Assembly (NCBI GenBank): GCA_016934055.1
Contig: JAFGTR010000015.1
Coordinates: 1-48,921 of the forward strand
DNA length: 48,921 nucleotides
Reading direction: 5' to 3'
Source of the DNA: Bacteroidales bacterium
GTDB lineage: Bacteria > Bacteroidota > Bacteroidia > Bacteroidales > UBA10428
The notes under the pieces were generated by a model. The model was not told the origin of the DNA and made no database searches. It worked only from the letters and a program-made list of their open reading frames with translations. Both the position numbers and the translations under genes were made by a program. Position 1 is the first letter of the stretch, and the number at the start of each line of letters is the position of its first letter. Shown here piece by piece: positions 37,878 to 48,249 of this stretch.

Positions 37878-38183
37878 ATGGATACTTTTCATATTGAGCT
37901 GATCGGGTACCTTGCTGCATTTTTCGGCACCATTCTCATGCTGCCGCAAACAATTAAAACCTTCCGGACTAAAAATGTAAGAGACATCTCTTTTTTGATG
38001 CTGGTAATTTATATTGTAAACTGCACATTATGGGGAATATACGGCTTTTATCTGCATTCAGGACCCATGCTTTTATGCAACAGCATTGCCCTGATAATCG
38101 GAATTTTAATGTTAATTATGAAAATAGGTTATTCCCGTCATCAGGAAACATCAGAACTGATTGAAACAGGAAAGGACCTGTAA
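37878..38183 (+). CDS. SemiSWEET-type sugar transporter
   Basis: 101 residues, three transmembrane helices: IELIGYLAAFFGTILMLPQT, FLMLVIYIVNCTLWGIYGFY and LLCNSIALIIGILMLIMKIG. The PQ motif (MLPQTIKTFRTKNV) ends helix 1, as in SemiSWEET/MtN3 proteins, which act as dimers and move sugars down a gradient. It sits between the SGNH pair and tpiA; a functional link to them is not shown. Confidence 0.85.
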   Translation: MDTFHIELIGYLAAFFGTILMLPQTIKTFRTKNVRDISFLMLVIYIVNCTLWGIYGFYLHSGPMLLCNSIALIIGILMLIMKIGYSRHQETSELIETGKDL

Positions 38184-38251
38184 AACAAGTCGGAGTAAAA
38201 AACGAAAACCCATATTTACTTACTGCAGAATATCATTCTTAATCTTCCTCT

Positions 38252-38282
38252 ATTGTCTCATTGTGTTATTTTACTATCTTTG
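38252..38282 (+). promoter_or_regulatory. Bacteroidota promoter for tpiA
   Basis: TTG (38253-38255), 19 bases, TATCTTTG (38275-38282): exact TAnnTTTG with correct spacing. The start codon is 20 bases downstream, so the leader is very short. Confidence 0.65.
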
Positions 38283-38302
38283 ACCACATTTTAAAAAAAA
38301 AT

Positions 38303-39051
38303 ATGAGAAAAAAAATAGTAGCCGGAAACTGGAAAATGAATAAAGTTCTTTCTGAAGGTATTGAACTGGCAAAGACCATTAACAACCAGATAAAGGATAA
38401 TAATGTAACGGTTGTTTTATGTACACCTTTTATTCATCTTTCAGAGATTAGCAAAATTATAACTAAAGATTCTTTATTTCTCGGGGCTCAGAACTGCGCA
38501 TCGGAAACTTCAGGTGCTTATACCGGGGAAATATCTGCGGAAATGATTCGTTCCACCGGCGCAGATTATGTGATAATCGGACATTCTGAGCGCAGAACAT
38601 ATTACAAAGAAACCGATGATATTCTAAACAAAAAGGTAAAGCTTGCATTATCCAATAACCTGACTCCAATTTTCTGCTGCGGGGAAGTTCTTGCTGAAAG
38701 ACAGGCAGGTAAGCATATACAGATTGTAAAAAGCCAGATAGAAAAAGGTCTTTTCGATCTGTCTTCCGAAGATTTCAGCAGAATTGTAATAGCCTACGAG
38801 CCTGTATGGGCTATTGGTACAGGGGTTAATGCCACAGCTGAACAAGCACAGGAAATGCATAAGTCATCCGTGAACATTTAACGGATAAATACGGAAACAG
38901 CATTGCTGATGCCACATCAATTTTATATGGCGGAAGCTGTAAACCCTCAAACGCCAGGGAGCTTTTTGCAAATTCTGATGTTGACGGAGGTCTGATCGGC
39001 GGAGCATCTCTTACATCATCTGATTTTATGGCTATCGTTGATGCTTTTTAA
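38303..39051 (+). pseudogene. tpiA: Triosephosphate isomerase, broken by a one-base frameshift
   Basis: Interconverts dihydroxyacetone phosphate and glyceraldehyde 3-phosphate in glycolysis. Frame 1 from ATG 38303 ([13 protein letters not shown]) carries the catalytic His in GHSERR and Glu in [12 protein letters not shown], then stops early at 38879-38881 after [10 protein letters not shown]. The rest of the protein continues in another frame from about 38861: [40 protein letters not shown], ending at TAA 39049-39051. Adding one base near CAT-AAG (38858-38863) restores QEMHK-IREHL, the normal family sequence. Total length about 249 residues, as expected. Since tpiA is central to glycolysis, a sequencing or assembly error is as likely as a true mutation. 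Confidence 0.85.
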
Positions 39052-39073
39052 TGAGATCCTTTCTCCTTTGATG

Positions 39074-42000
39074 TCAGGAACCTATATGCTTTGAAATAAT
39101 CTGAATCAAACTGTGCAAGGTAATAGGTTTAACCAGATATCCGTTAAATCCGGCCTTATATATCATATATTCCTCATTAGCCAGTGCATAAGCGGTTTGA
39201 GCAATAACAGGCAATGACGGATTCATTTTCTTTAATTCCCTGATAACCTGAAAACCGTCCATTTTAGGCATTTTAATATCCAATAACACCAGGTTGATGA
39301 TATCTTTATGCTGCTGATACAATTTTATCGATTCCTGACCATCCCGGGCCCAGGTAGTTTCAACGCCTGTCTTTTTAAGCAGGGAATTTATAACCTGGTA
39401 ATTTGATTCCTCATCTTCAACGATCAAAAAGTGTTTATTACTCCAATCAGGAATAACCTCTTCTGTTTTAACCTTCTGATTGGTAACGTATGACACATCA
39501 TCCTGTGAGCCTTCGTAAGGCAGATGAAAAATAAACTCCGATCCCTTTCCCCGTTCGGATTCGACACGAATCTTGCCACCCATAGTTTCGACCAGATGTT
39601 TTGTTATTGTCAAGCCAAGTCCTGTACCACGATATATTGTTGTTTTATCATCATCAATTTTAACAAAACGACTGAATATCTTCTGCTGATGTTTCTTTTC
39701 AATCCCGATACCGGTATCCCTGACAAAAAAGACAATCTCTTGTTCAGGTGTTATCTCTTTGATTCCAAATTCAATAAATCCTTCCTTTGTAAATTTGACA
39801 GCATTTCCGATGAGGTTATTGAAGATCTGCTGAAGCCGCACTGCATCTGTTTTCACAAAAATCTGTTTATCAGAAGCCATGTGCAGTTTAAGCTGAACAG
39901 ATTGATTGTTTAATGCCTTGTTTTTGCGGATTTCCTCACTGAAAGTCTTGTATATTTCGGACAGCAGATCATTCAGTTTTACATCAGTAATAAAGAATTC
40001 CAGCTGACCTGATTCCATTTTGGAAAAATCAATAATATCATTAATCAGTTGAAGCAATGTAAAACCACTGTTCTTTATGATCTGATGAAAGCTTTGGATC
40101 TCTTCCGGTGTATTGTTGCTGCCATCTATCAACTCAATAAAGCCAATAATGGCATTCAGCGGTGTCCGAATCTCATGTGACATGTTGGATAAAAACGCTG
40201 ATTTAAGTCTGTCGCTTTCTTCAGCTTTGTTCTTGGCTTGTTCAAGATCCCTGGTTCTTTCTTTCACCAGATGTTCAAGAAATTCTTTTTTCTTCTCAAG
40301 CTTTTCATTCTGATCTCTGACAATCTCATATACGTTAGCATTATCAAGGGCTATAGCGATATATGACGCCATTGATTCTACAAGAGGGATAATCTGGCCT
40401 GAAAAGGCATTTTTTTCATAGCTCTGCAATGTAAAAATCCCGATTTTCTTATTCCCGACAAAAAGAGGAATATATATAACTGACTGTGGTATCTTTGCCG
40501 TCCTGATATGAAGACGCGTAATATAGTTCTTGTATTCGTTTTTAAAATCATTACTTAATACGGTTTCATTTCTCTTAAAACAGTAAACTCCCATACTGGT
40601 TGTATCATCCAGTGAGCTTGTAAAATCCGATATTTTTATTCCTTCTTCAGTAAAATCAGTAAAAGTGATACCTTGCCTTTTCTGGTCATAAATTCCTAAT
40701 CCAAATATACTGATGTGCAAATGGCTTTGAACAAATTTTTGTATCAGATGGCTAATACCTGATTTATCCAGTGTGGCTGTAAGTTGACGCCCAAACTCAT
40801 TCAACAACTGCAGGTTTCTATTGGAAGCTTCAAGCAACGTATTGTTCATTTCAATATATTCACGTTGTTTCTGCATTTCTTCATTTTGTGCCTGGATCTC
40901 CTCATTCTGTGCGAGAATTTCATATTTCTGCTCACGCAATGCCAGATTGGATTTATTAAGTTCGGCTGTTCTATCAGAAACGACCTTTTGCAGCTTTCTT
41001 TTTTGCGACTGAACATTTTTCAAACGTAACCTGAAAGTAACAATACCAGAGAGCAATAATGAAAATGCAAAAGCCACCCTGAATGCCCATGTCTGCCAGA
41101 AAGGCGGTAAAATCCTGATGGCCAGGGAAGCGGGTGTGTCGCAATATATACCGTCATTATTAGACGCATAAACCAGAAAGGTATATTTCCCTTTTGGCAG
41201 ACTTGTGTAGGTGACGGTATTATTATATGCATTAACATATTTCCAGTTGTGATCGAAGTTTTCAAGTTTATATTTAAATCTGTTCTTTTCCGGATTGGCA
41301 TAATGCAAAGCATTAAATTTCAAAGCAAAAACTTTAGACTTCGAGTCAATGGTAATCGATCGTGTATTCTGAATGGGTTCTGATAAAATAATTCGCCTGT
41401 TAACCATATCTCCCGGCATAATAATGTTATCGCCGATAAGAATCTCTGAGATGACAACATCCGGCTTAAATATATTTTCTTTTATCTGATCAGGGAAAAA
41501 CCTTACCAGACCGTTGTTTGTTCCAAAAAACATTTCACCCTGTTTGCTTAAAAAATACGCGTTATAAATAAATTCTTTACTGGGCAAACCATCATCTTTA
41601 TTGAATAAACGAAATGAAGGGTAATCTGTTGACCTGACAGCGTTTATTATCTTTATCAGTCCGGCGTTTGTCGATACCCACAGGTTATTGTTTTTGTCGC
41701 TTAAAACACCAAAAACGCTGTGAATTGAGTATCCGTTAATTTGAGAGAAATGTGTGTATCTCTGCGTGTGCAAATTAAATCTGGCAAGTCCGTTGTCACT
41801 GCCTATCCAGATATTACCCGAAGCATCTTCATGCAGAGCCATAACATTTAAAACATGACGGCTCTTATAATATATCATTCTGCCATTGTGTTTGTTAAAT
41901 ATCCAAAAACCATTAAGTCCTCCTATATACAATTGTCCATCAGCACCTTCAACAATGTTACCATAAAAATCATTATAATAAGTTCTAAAGTGAGTTCTGT

Positions 42001-43501
42001 CAGGTTTCAAAACGCTTAATGCACTCGGCGTTGAGCCTCCCCAGCTTTCGTTTGACAGCACCCAGAGGTTATTATCACTATCAAGAAACACAAAATATAA
42101 TTTATCGCAGGGCAGCGATGTGGAATCACCCGGTTTATGCCTGTAATGATTGTATTTACCTGTCTTTCTGTTGTAATAATTCAGACCTCCTCTGTTGGTT
42201 GCTATCCACAAATTATCCTTTTCATCAACGGCAATTGATTTCACATCGTTATAACTGAGTGAATTCTTATCGAACGGATCATTTATTAAATATTCAAAAG
42301 TAGAACTGTTCTTTAATAGTATGTTAACGCCCTTTTCCGTACATATGAATATGTTACCTTTTGAATCCTCATTTATACCGAAAACACTGGGATTATTCAG
42401 ATAATTCGGATCATTGTCTTTGGCATAATAGGCTACAAAAGGTCGATATCCGAAATTTGAATAATTAACACCGCCATAATGTGTCCCCAGCCAAAGACCA
42501 TCTTTATCATCCGTATAACAGCAAAGAATGGAATTGGCACTTAATGTTGAGAACTTATGTGACATGCTGGCATATTGCATAAAACTATTGTTTTCCCTGT
42601 CATAAAAATAAAGACCTGCCCGTGTTCCTAAAAACAATTGACCACCAGGATTTTCATAAATGACCCTTACTCTTGTGCTGTAATTATCATTCCGATCAGG
42701 TATAAAGCGCGTAAAAGTGCTGTCGGAACGATTTAACAGGTTAACCCCGCCATTCAGGGTTCCTATCCAGATATCACCACGGCTATCCTGGAATATCTTT
42801 TCCACCCTGTTATCACTCAAACTACTATTATCCCATGGAATATTAACAAAATGCTTTATTAATCCTTTGTCTTTATCAACCCGACATACGCCATTGTCAT
42901 AAAGCGACAGCCAAAGTGTGTTCATGTTATCCTGCATCACCCTGTAAACGTTATCAGACGGTATGGTCCATAGTTTACCGTGATCTTTACTTTTAAAGCA
43001 TACGACACTGTCTGAAGCGGGTATATATAAAAATAATCCTCCCAGTGCAGCAAACCACAGATGATTTTTTTCATCTTCAATGATATCAAATATATCATCA
43101 GTCTGGTGAGCCATCCCTTTAAGATAAAACCTTGTGAAGCTGTTGTTGTATTCATTATAATAACATAATCCCTCATTGGTTCCGACCCATATTCTTCCCC
43201 TGGAATCACAAAACACTTTCCATATAACATTCGATGGCAGGGAAATGGAATCTCCGGCTTTATGATAATATGTCTTTATTTCCATACCATCATAACGGTT
43301 TAATCCGTAATAGCTGGCAATCCATAAATATCCGTAATGGTCTTTACATATTGAAATAATGCGGTTATGGGATAAACCGTTATCAATAGTAATATGCCGG
43401 AATTTCATCTGATCATGCACATTAACAGAATGCTGCGACCAACCTTTCACCTGAACAAAAAATAACCAACCGGCCAACAAAAGCAAAACATACTTTCTCA
43501 T
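39074..43501 (-). CDS. Hybrid two-component sensor kinase with propeller sensor, GAF domain and C-terminal receiver
   Basis: 1475 residues. Signal peptide YVLLLLAGWLFFVQVKGWS. Residues about 30-720 hold Reg_prop beta-propeller repeats (IWVGTNEGLCYYNEYNNSF and WIGTLNGGVNLLNRSDSTF are two), then a Y_Y_Y domain (KYKLENFDHNWKYVNAYNNT...). One transmembrane helix near 804-826, a coiled coil with NEEIQAQNEEMQ, a GAF-like region (about 900-1065), HisKA with phospho-His H1109 (SNMSHEIRTPLNAIIGF), HATPase (NLIGNAVKF, DTGIGIEKK, GTGLGLTI), and a receiver with D1408 (LLDIKMPKMDG). Bacteroidota hybrid sensors of this build usually end in an AraC-type DNA-binding domain; this one stops after the receiver, so its output is another protein. 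Divergent from the large secreted protein gene. Confidence 0.92.
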   Translation of the reverse strand: MRKYVLLLLAGWLFFVQVKGWSQHSVNVHDQMKFRHITIDNGLSHNRIISICKDHYGYLWIASYYGLNRYDGMEIKTYYHKAGDSISLPSNVIWKVFCDSRGRIWVGTNEGLCYYNEYNNSFTRFYLKGMAHQTDDIFDIIEDEKNHLWFAALGGLFLYIPASDSVVCFKSKDHGKLWTIPSDNVYRVMQDNMNTLWLSLYDNGVCRVDKDKGLIKHFVNIPWDNSSLSDNRVEKIFQDSRGDIWIGTLNGGVNLLNRSDSTFTRFIPDRNDNYSTRVRVIYENPGGQLFLGTRAGLYFYDRENNSFMQYASMSHKFSTLSANSILCCYTDDKDGLWLGTHYGGVNYSNFGYRPFVAYYAKDNDPNYLNNPSVFGINEDSKGNIFICTEKGVNILLKNSSTFEYLINDPFDKNSLSYNDVKSIAVDEKDNLWIATNRGGLNYYNRKTGKYNHYRHKPGDSTSLPCDKLYFVFLDSDNNLWVLSNESWGGSTPSALSVLKPDRTHFRTYYNDFYGNIVEGADGQLYIGGLNGFWIFNKHNGRMIYYKSRHVLNVMALHEDASGNIWIGSDNGLARFNLHTQRYTHFSQINGYSIHSVFGVLSDKNNNLWVSTNAGLIKIINAVRSTDYPSFRLFNKDDGLPSKEFIYNAYFLSKQGEMFFGTNNGLVRFFPDQIKENIFKPDVVISEILIGDNIIMPGDMVNRRIILSEPIQNTRSITIDSKSKVFALKFNALHYANPEKNRFKYKLENFDHNWKYVNAYNNTVTYTSLPKGKYTFLVYASNNDGIYCDTPASLAIRILPPFWQTWAFRVAFAFSLLLSGIVTFRLRLKNVQSQKRKLQKVVSDRTAELNKSNLALREQKYEILAQNEEIQAQNEEMQKQREYIEMNNTLLEASNRNLQLLNEFGRQLTATLDKSGISHLIQKFVQSHLHISIFGLGIYDQKRQGITFTDFTEEGIKISDFTSSLDDTTSMGVYCFKRNETVLSNDFKNEYKNYITRLHIRTAKIPQSVIYIPLFVGNKKIGIFTLQSYEKNAFSGQIIPLVESMASYIAIALDNANVYEIVRDQNEKLEKKKEFLEHLVKERTRDLEQAKNKAEESDRLKSAFLSNMSHEIRTPLNAIIGFIELIDGSNNTPEEIQSFHQIIKNSGFTLLQLINDIIDFSKMESGQLEFFITDVKLNDLLSEIYKTFSEEIRKNKALNNQSVQLKLHMASDKQIFVKTDAVRLQQIFNNLIGNAVKFTKEGFIEFGIKEITPEQEIVFFVRDTGIGIEKKHQQKIFSRFVKIDDDKTTIYRGTGLGLTITKHLVETMGGKIRVESERGKGSEFIFHLPYEGSQDDVSYVTNQKVKTEEVIPDWSNKHFLIVEDEESNYQVINSLLKKTGVETTWARDGQESIKLYQQHKDIINLVLLDIKMPKMDGFQVIRELKKMNPSLPVIAQTAYALANEEYMIYKAGFNGYLVKPITLHSLIQIISKHIGS

Positions 43502-43654
43502 GAACTATAGCGATGGTATCAAAGATTTTTTTAATATACAAAATATTACCGATTTATGACAAAAAAGTTGTTTTTTTCTTCACTCAGTTCTCATTTTGTC
43601 TGAAAAATATTGTTAACATGCTTTGCCATATTTATCTATCTTTACTTTCGTAAA

Positions 43655-43662
43655 TACTTTTG
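43655..43662 (+). promoter_or_regulatory. Candidate -7 box upstream of the large secreted protein gene
   Basis: TACTTTTG fits TAnnTTTG and equals the rpsF box, 78 bases before the preferred ATG at 43740. No -33 element at the right spacing is evident. Confidence 0.4.
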
Positions 43663-43739
43663 AATCGTTGTACAACCTGCCTGCAGCATACAGGCTTTTT
43701 ATGGCTTATAATTTCCGGACTTCATTAATATCAGTTAAT

Positions 43740-46700
43740 ATGCAGACATTTTTTCGAAAAATCGGGATGATAACCATCGGGATAGCTGTTTCATATTTTA
43801 CAACGGCACAAGAATTCAGAAAATTTTCTGGCAAAACAGAGACATTCATTGATGAATTAACTGTTTTTATGCAACCAAATATATCAACTCAAGATGAGGC
43901 AATTCTGCAGGCGTTTATAAGTGTATGGCGCATCGACAGTTTATTTACGGTTGAAGAACAGTCAGAGATTGTTAAAATTTCAGTTTTACTTCTCGAAAAA
44001 AAAGCCAAACCGTCTCCTCACTTCAGCAAGTATCTTGAATGCTTAACACACTTTAAGCGAAATAATCAAACGGTTGAAAACTTTCACAACTGGATAAAAG
44101 GGATCAATTTACTGGCCGTCGAAAGAAAGACAACATTATCTTCCCTCAACCGGGTTTTGCAGTTTACCCAACAACTCATTGACAGTTCATTTCTTAATAA
44201 ATCTGCTACAGTACTCTGGAAAAGCAGCAATCCTGAATACCGGATCAAAGTAAATGAAACCCTGGCTGTGATTATTGGTAAAACCACGCTCACCTGCAAG
44301 ACACGGTTTGACAGTATTCAGATATTGGAAACACAGGGCATTTATTTCCCCGTAGAGAATTTATGGAAAGGTTATGATGGGCGAATTACCTGGGAACGGG
44401 CCGGATTTAATAGTGATGAAGTCTTTGCGCAATTGCAGGAATATGAAATTGACATGTCAAAAGCAGATTATCAGGCAGAGAATGTAACCTTTATCAATAA
44501 ACTGTATTTTAACCAACCTCTTACGGGTGTATTAACAGATAAAGTAAAACACAACAGGACGCCATCTGATGCAGATTTTCCAAAGTTTGATTCATACCAG
44601 AAAGACTTTTCAATTAAAAATCTGTACAAGGATATAAACTATGAAGGCGGATTGTCAATGCAGGGTGCCCGGCTGATTGGAACAGGGACTCCCGATAAAC
44701 TGGCAACGGTTTATATCTTCCGTAAAGATACACTGGTCATCAAAGCCATGTCAAACTATTTTGCTTTTAAAGCAGACAGGATAAATTCATCCTCAACTTC
44801 CATTGTTATAAGTCTTAAAACTGATTCTATATATCATCCCGGTCTCGCTTTTTCATATATGGTGCCTATTCGCGAGCTGACCTTATTCCAAACGGATAAT
44901 TTCATTTCCAAAAGTCCGTATTATAATTCGTATCACAACGTTGACATGACATTTGAACAATTAATCTGGAAAATGGATCAGCCTTATATGCGTTTTACAC
45001 CTTCTATGGGCTCCAGTATCGGTATTGCCCATTTTGAATCTGTTAATTTCTTTGACAACAATAAATACCTAAGCATTCAGGGTATGGATGAAGTTCATCC
45101 TCTGGTATCCATACGCAGCTTTGCACGTTACATTGGAATGGAAGAATTCAGGGCTGATGATTTTGCCAACTATCTCAGAAAACCTTTATCACAAGTAAAA
45201 CAATTGTTAATGCGCATGGCTTCCATGGGTTTTGTCTTTTATGATGTCAATACGGATATGGCTATAGTGAAACCGAGGTTGCATGATTATCTGGCAGCCA
45301 GTATTGCCAAAATTGACTATGATGTTCTTGGTTTTCCTTCCAGAATTGAGGCCCCGTTGGAAAACGCGATTTTTGATCTCAGAAATTATGATCTGACCAT
45401 TAACGGCATACCCAGGATTTTTGTCAGTGATTCACAGAATGTTGTGATATACCCTGCAAAAGACAGAATCATCCTGAAAAAAGACAGGGATTTTCAGTTC
45501 AGCGGAACGGTGGCAGCAGGTTTGCTGACCTTTTACGGACAGAACTTTTTTTTCAATTATGATACATTTAAGATCAGGCTCCAGAAGATAGATTCCCTCT
45601 ATATCCGCTATCTGACCGGCAACGTTGATAATTACGGACTTCCTGTAGTGGATGACGTCAACAACCTTATTGAGAACATCACAGGAGACCTTTTCATTGA
45701 CAAGCCTGACAATAAATCCGGAAGGTCATACTATCCTGAATATCCCACCTTTATCAGCCGTGAAAGCTCTTATGTATACTATGACAGGCCAGATATCCAG
45801 AACGGCACATACAGGCATGAGGACTTCTATTTTGAGATATATCCCTTCACCATGGACAGCCTTGATAACTTTAACCGACAAGCCATGGTCTTTGACGGGG
45901 AATTTGAATCTGCCGGAATTTTCCCTGAGATAAAGGAATCCCTCAGAATTCAACCTGACAAATCTTTAGGCTTTGATCATACGACACAAGCCGAAGGTCT
46001 TCCTTTGTATGGCGGAAAAGGAAATTTTATCAATAATATCCAATTAACAAACAACGGGTTACGTGGAAAAGGAACAGTTGAATACCTGTCATCTGTTACA
46101 TATTCGGATAACATCATTTTTTATCCCGATTCAATGAATGCACATGCCCATGAATATACCATAGCGGAAAGAACAACAGGCACAGAGTATCCCATGGTCA
46201 ATTCAAAAAACAATTATATCCATTGGATGCCATACCAGGATGAGATGAATATATTTAAAAAGGATGCTGATTTTGCTCTCATTAATGATTCAACATCACT
46301 TGCCGGAAACCTGAAATTGAAGCCATCAGGACTCACCGGGACAGGAAAAATAGATCTTAAGAATTCAGACCTTACATCAGGTTCATTCAGTTTTAAATCT
46401 AAAGAAATTCTTGCTGACACGGCTGATTTTTATCTAAAATCAGTGCATACCGATGGTTTTACCGTATTAACCGATAATGTAAACGCAAAAATTGATTTCA
46501 GAACAAAGACTGGTCATTTTAATGCAAACGAGGATTTCACAATGGTAACCTTTCCTGAAAACAAATACATCAGTTATCTCGATTATTTCGTCTGGGACAT
46601 GAATAAAAAAGAACTTGCCATGGGTTCTAACAAAACTTTTTCCCAGCCGGAAGCCTCTGATGATGAAGAATTCTTAGGTCCGCGTTATGTTTCTATTGAT

Positions 46701-48227
46701 CCCGGACAGGATTCTCTTAATTTTATATCTCCCCTTGCCCATTACGATTATGAACACAATATGATCAAAGCATCCCAGGTTAAATACATTGATGTTGCCG
46801 ATTCCCGTATTTACCCTGATGAGGAAACCCTTGTTGTCAAACCTGATGCCTTGTTGAAACCTTTGGAAAAAGCACGTTTGATGGTAAACCGTTACACAAG
46901 GTTTCATGAGCTATATAACGGAGACATTACCATCCAAAGCCGCAATGCTTATGCGGGTTCAGCCGATTATGACTATGTAGACGAACTTGACAGAAAGCAG
47001 GTTATTCATTTCAGAACTGTTCAGGCTGAACCTGAAAAGGCTACCATTGCCAGAGGAGAAATCATTGAAGCCGATGACTTCACATTAAGTCCTGTATTTC
47101 AATATCAGGGGAAAGTAACACTTTTTGCTGATAACAAATATCTCACATTCGACGGAGCATGCCTTATTGAGACCAATTGTGATGACCTTCCGATTAAGTG
47201 GGCCCGCTTCAGTTCGGAAATTGATCCTTTCAATATATACATTCCCCTTGCCGATCCTCTGATAGATGTCGACCGTAACAAGATTTTCAATGGTATTTAC
47301 GTCAGCTATGATTCAATACACTTATACCCGGCTTTTATGGCAATGAGAAAAAATTACAGTGATAAAGCCATCGTCACGGCAGGAGATTTTCTTTATTATG
47401 ATAAAAACACTCAGCAGTATAAGATAGCCTCCAAAGAAAAGCTGAGCAATCCCGGGATACCCGGCAATTATGTCAGCCTGCACCGTGAAACATGTGAATT
47501 ATATGGTGAAGGCCGAATGGACATTGGCGCCAAACTGGGTCAGGTTCAACACACAACTGTGGGTAATGGCCGTTATAACATAACCGAGAATAAGGTGGCA
47601 CTGGATGTCATACTGGCTCTTGATTTTTATATTGATCCAATTACAATTGATCTTATGGCAGCTGAAATAGACAGCATTCCTGACCTTCCGGCTACAGACC
47701 TCAATGGTTTGACCTACACAAAAGGTCTTGTTGAATTGATCGGACAGGAAAAGTTTGATGAATTACGAACTGAAATAAGCCTTTTCGGATCGGTTAAGGA
47801 AGTACCCCCGGAGCTGAAACATACCATCATGTTTAACGAGCTGAAATTGCTTTGGCATGATGAGAGCAATTCATACCAGTCAGTCGGGAAAATAGGCATA
47901 GCCAGCATAAACAACACCCAGATCAACAAAAGAGTAGACGGTCTCATTGAAATTCAGCTTAAGCGAAGTGGCGATATTTGCGATATCTATCTGCAAATGA
48001 ATCGTCAAACGTGGTATTACTTCGGTTATACACGGGGAGTCATGCAGATACATTCATCGAATCAGGCATTCCTTGACAGGATGAAGGCGATGAAGCCGAA
48101 AGAGCGCAGACTCAAAGTCAAATCAGGAGAATCATATATTTATATGGTCTCAACAGATATGAAGAAAAACACATTTGTGCGCAAATACCGCAACATTTCA
48201 GAAGGTGAAGAGCAGGAAAATCCATAA
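43740..48227 (+). CDS. Very large secreted protein, function unknown
   Basis: 1495 residues from the ATG at 43740; the frame stays open upstream to 43623 but that leader has no signal and overlaps the promoter region. The N-terminus MQTFFRKIGMITIGIAVSYF then TTAQ is a signal peptide. Most of the rest reads as alternating beta strands with many Asp, Asn and Tyr and repeated blocks such as LSIQGMDEVHPLVSIRS, RDFQFSGTVAAGLLTFYG, LLVKPDALLKP, and the recurring theme 'x-x-G-x-G-x-x-x-L-x-x-S'. No transmembrane barrel signature, no enzyme motif and no lipobox. I have seen similar large proteins in Bacteroidota without a known role. A surface or periplasmic scaffold is possible. Divergent from the hybrid kinase. 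Confidence 0.7.
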   Translation: MQTFFRKIGMITIGIAVSYFTTAQEFRKFSGKTETFIDELTVFMQPNISTQDEAILQAFISVWRIDSLFTVEEQSEIVKISVLLLEKKAKPSPHFSKYLECLTHFKRNNQTVENFHNWIKGINLLAVERKTTLSSLNRVLQFTQQLIDSSFLNKSATVLWKSSNPEYRIKVNETLAVIIGKTTLTCKTRFDSIQILETQGIYFPVENLWKGYDGRITWERAGFNSDEVFAQLQEYEIDMSKADYQAENVTFINKLYFNQPLTGVLTDKVKHNRTPSDADFPKFDSYQKDFSIKNLYKDINYEGGLSMQGARLIGTGTPDKLATVYIFRKDTLVIKAMSNYFAFKADRINSSSTSIVISLKTDSIYHPGLAFSYMVPIRELTLFQTDNFISKSPYYNSYHNVDMTFEQLIWKMDQPYMRFTPSMGSSIGIAHFESVNFFDNNKYLSIQGMDEVHPLVSIRSFARYIGMEEFRADDFANYLRKPLSQVKQLLMRMASMGFVFYDVNTDMAIVKPRLHDYLAASIAKIDYDVLGFPSRIEAPLENAIFDLRNYDLTINGIPRIFVSDSQNVVIYPAKDRIILKKDRDFQFSGTVAAGLLTFYGQNFFFNYDTFKIRLQKIDSLYIRYLTGNVDNYGLPVVDDVNNLIENITGDLFIDKPDNKSGRSYYPEYPTFISRESSYVYYDRPDIQNGTYRHEDFYFEIYPFTMDSLDNFNRQAMVFDGEFESAGIFPEIKESLRIQPDKSLGFDHTTQAEGLPLYGGKGNFINNIQLTNNGLRGKGTVEYLSSVTYSDNIIFYPDSMNAHAHEYTIAERTTGTEYPMVNSKNNYIHWMPYQDEMNIFKKDADFALINDSTSLAGNLKLKPSGLTGTGKIDLKNSDLTSGSFSFKSKEILADTADFYLKSVHTDGFTVLTDNVNAKIDFRTKTGHFNANEDFTMVTFPENKYISYLDYFVWDMNKKELAMGSNKTFSQPEASDDEEFLGPRYVSIDPGQDSLNFISPLAHYDYEHNMIKASQVKYIDVADSRIYPDEETLVVKPDALLKPLEKARLMVNRYTRFHELYNGDITIQSRNAYAGSADYDYVDELDRKQVIHFRTVQAEPEKATIARGEIIEADDFTLSPVFQYQGKVTLFADNKYLTFDGACLIETNCDDLPIKWARFSSEIDPFNIYIPLADPLIDVDRNKIFNGIYVSYDSIHLYPAFMAMRKNYSDKAIVTAGDFLYYDKNTQQYKIASKEKLSNPGIPGNYVSLHRETCELYGEGRMDIGAKLGQVQHTTVGNGRYNITENKVALDVILALDFYIDPITIDLMAAEIDSIPDLPATDLNGLTYTKGLVELIGQEKFDELRTEISLFGSVKEVPPELKHTIMFNELKLLWHDESNSYQSVGKIGIASINNTQINKRVDGLIEIQLKRSGDICDIYLQMNRQTWYYFGYTRGVMQIHSSNQAFLDRMKAMKPKERRLKVKSGESYIYMVSTDMKKNTFVRKYRNISEGEEQENP

Positions 48228-48249
48228 CATCAACATCCTGCCCGGCTGA

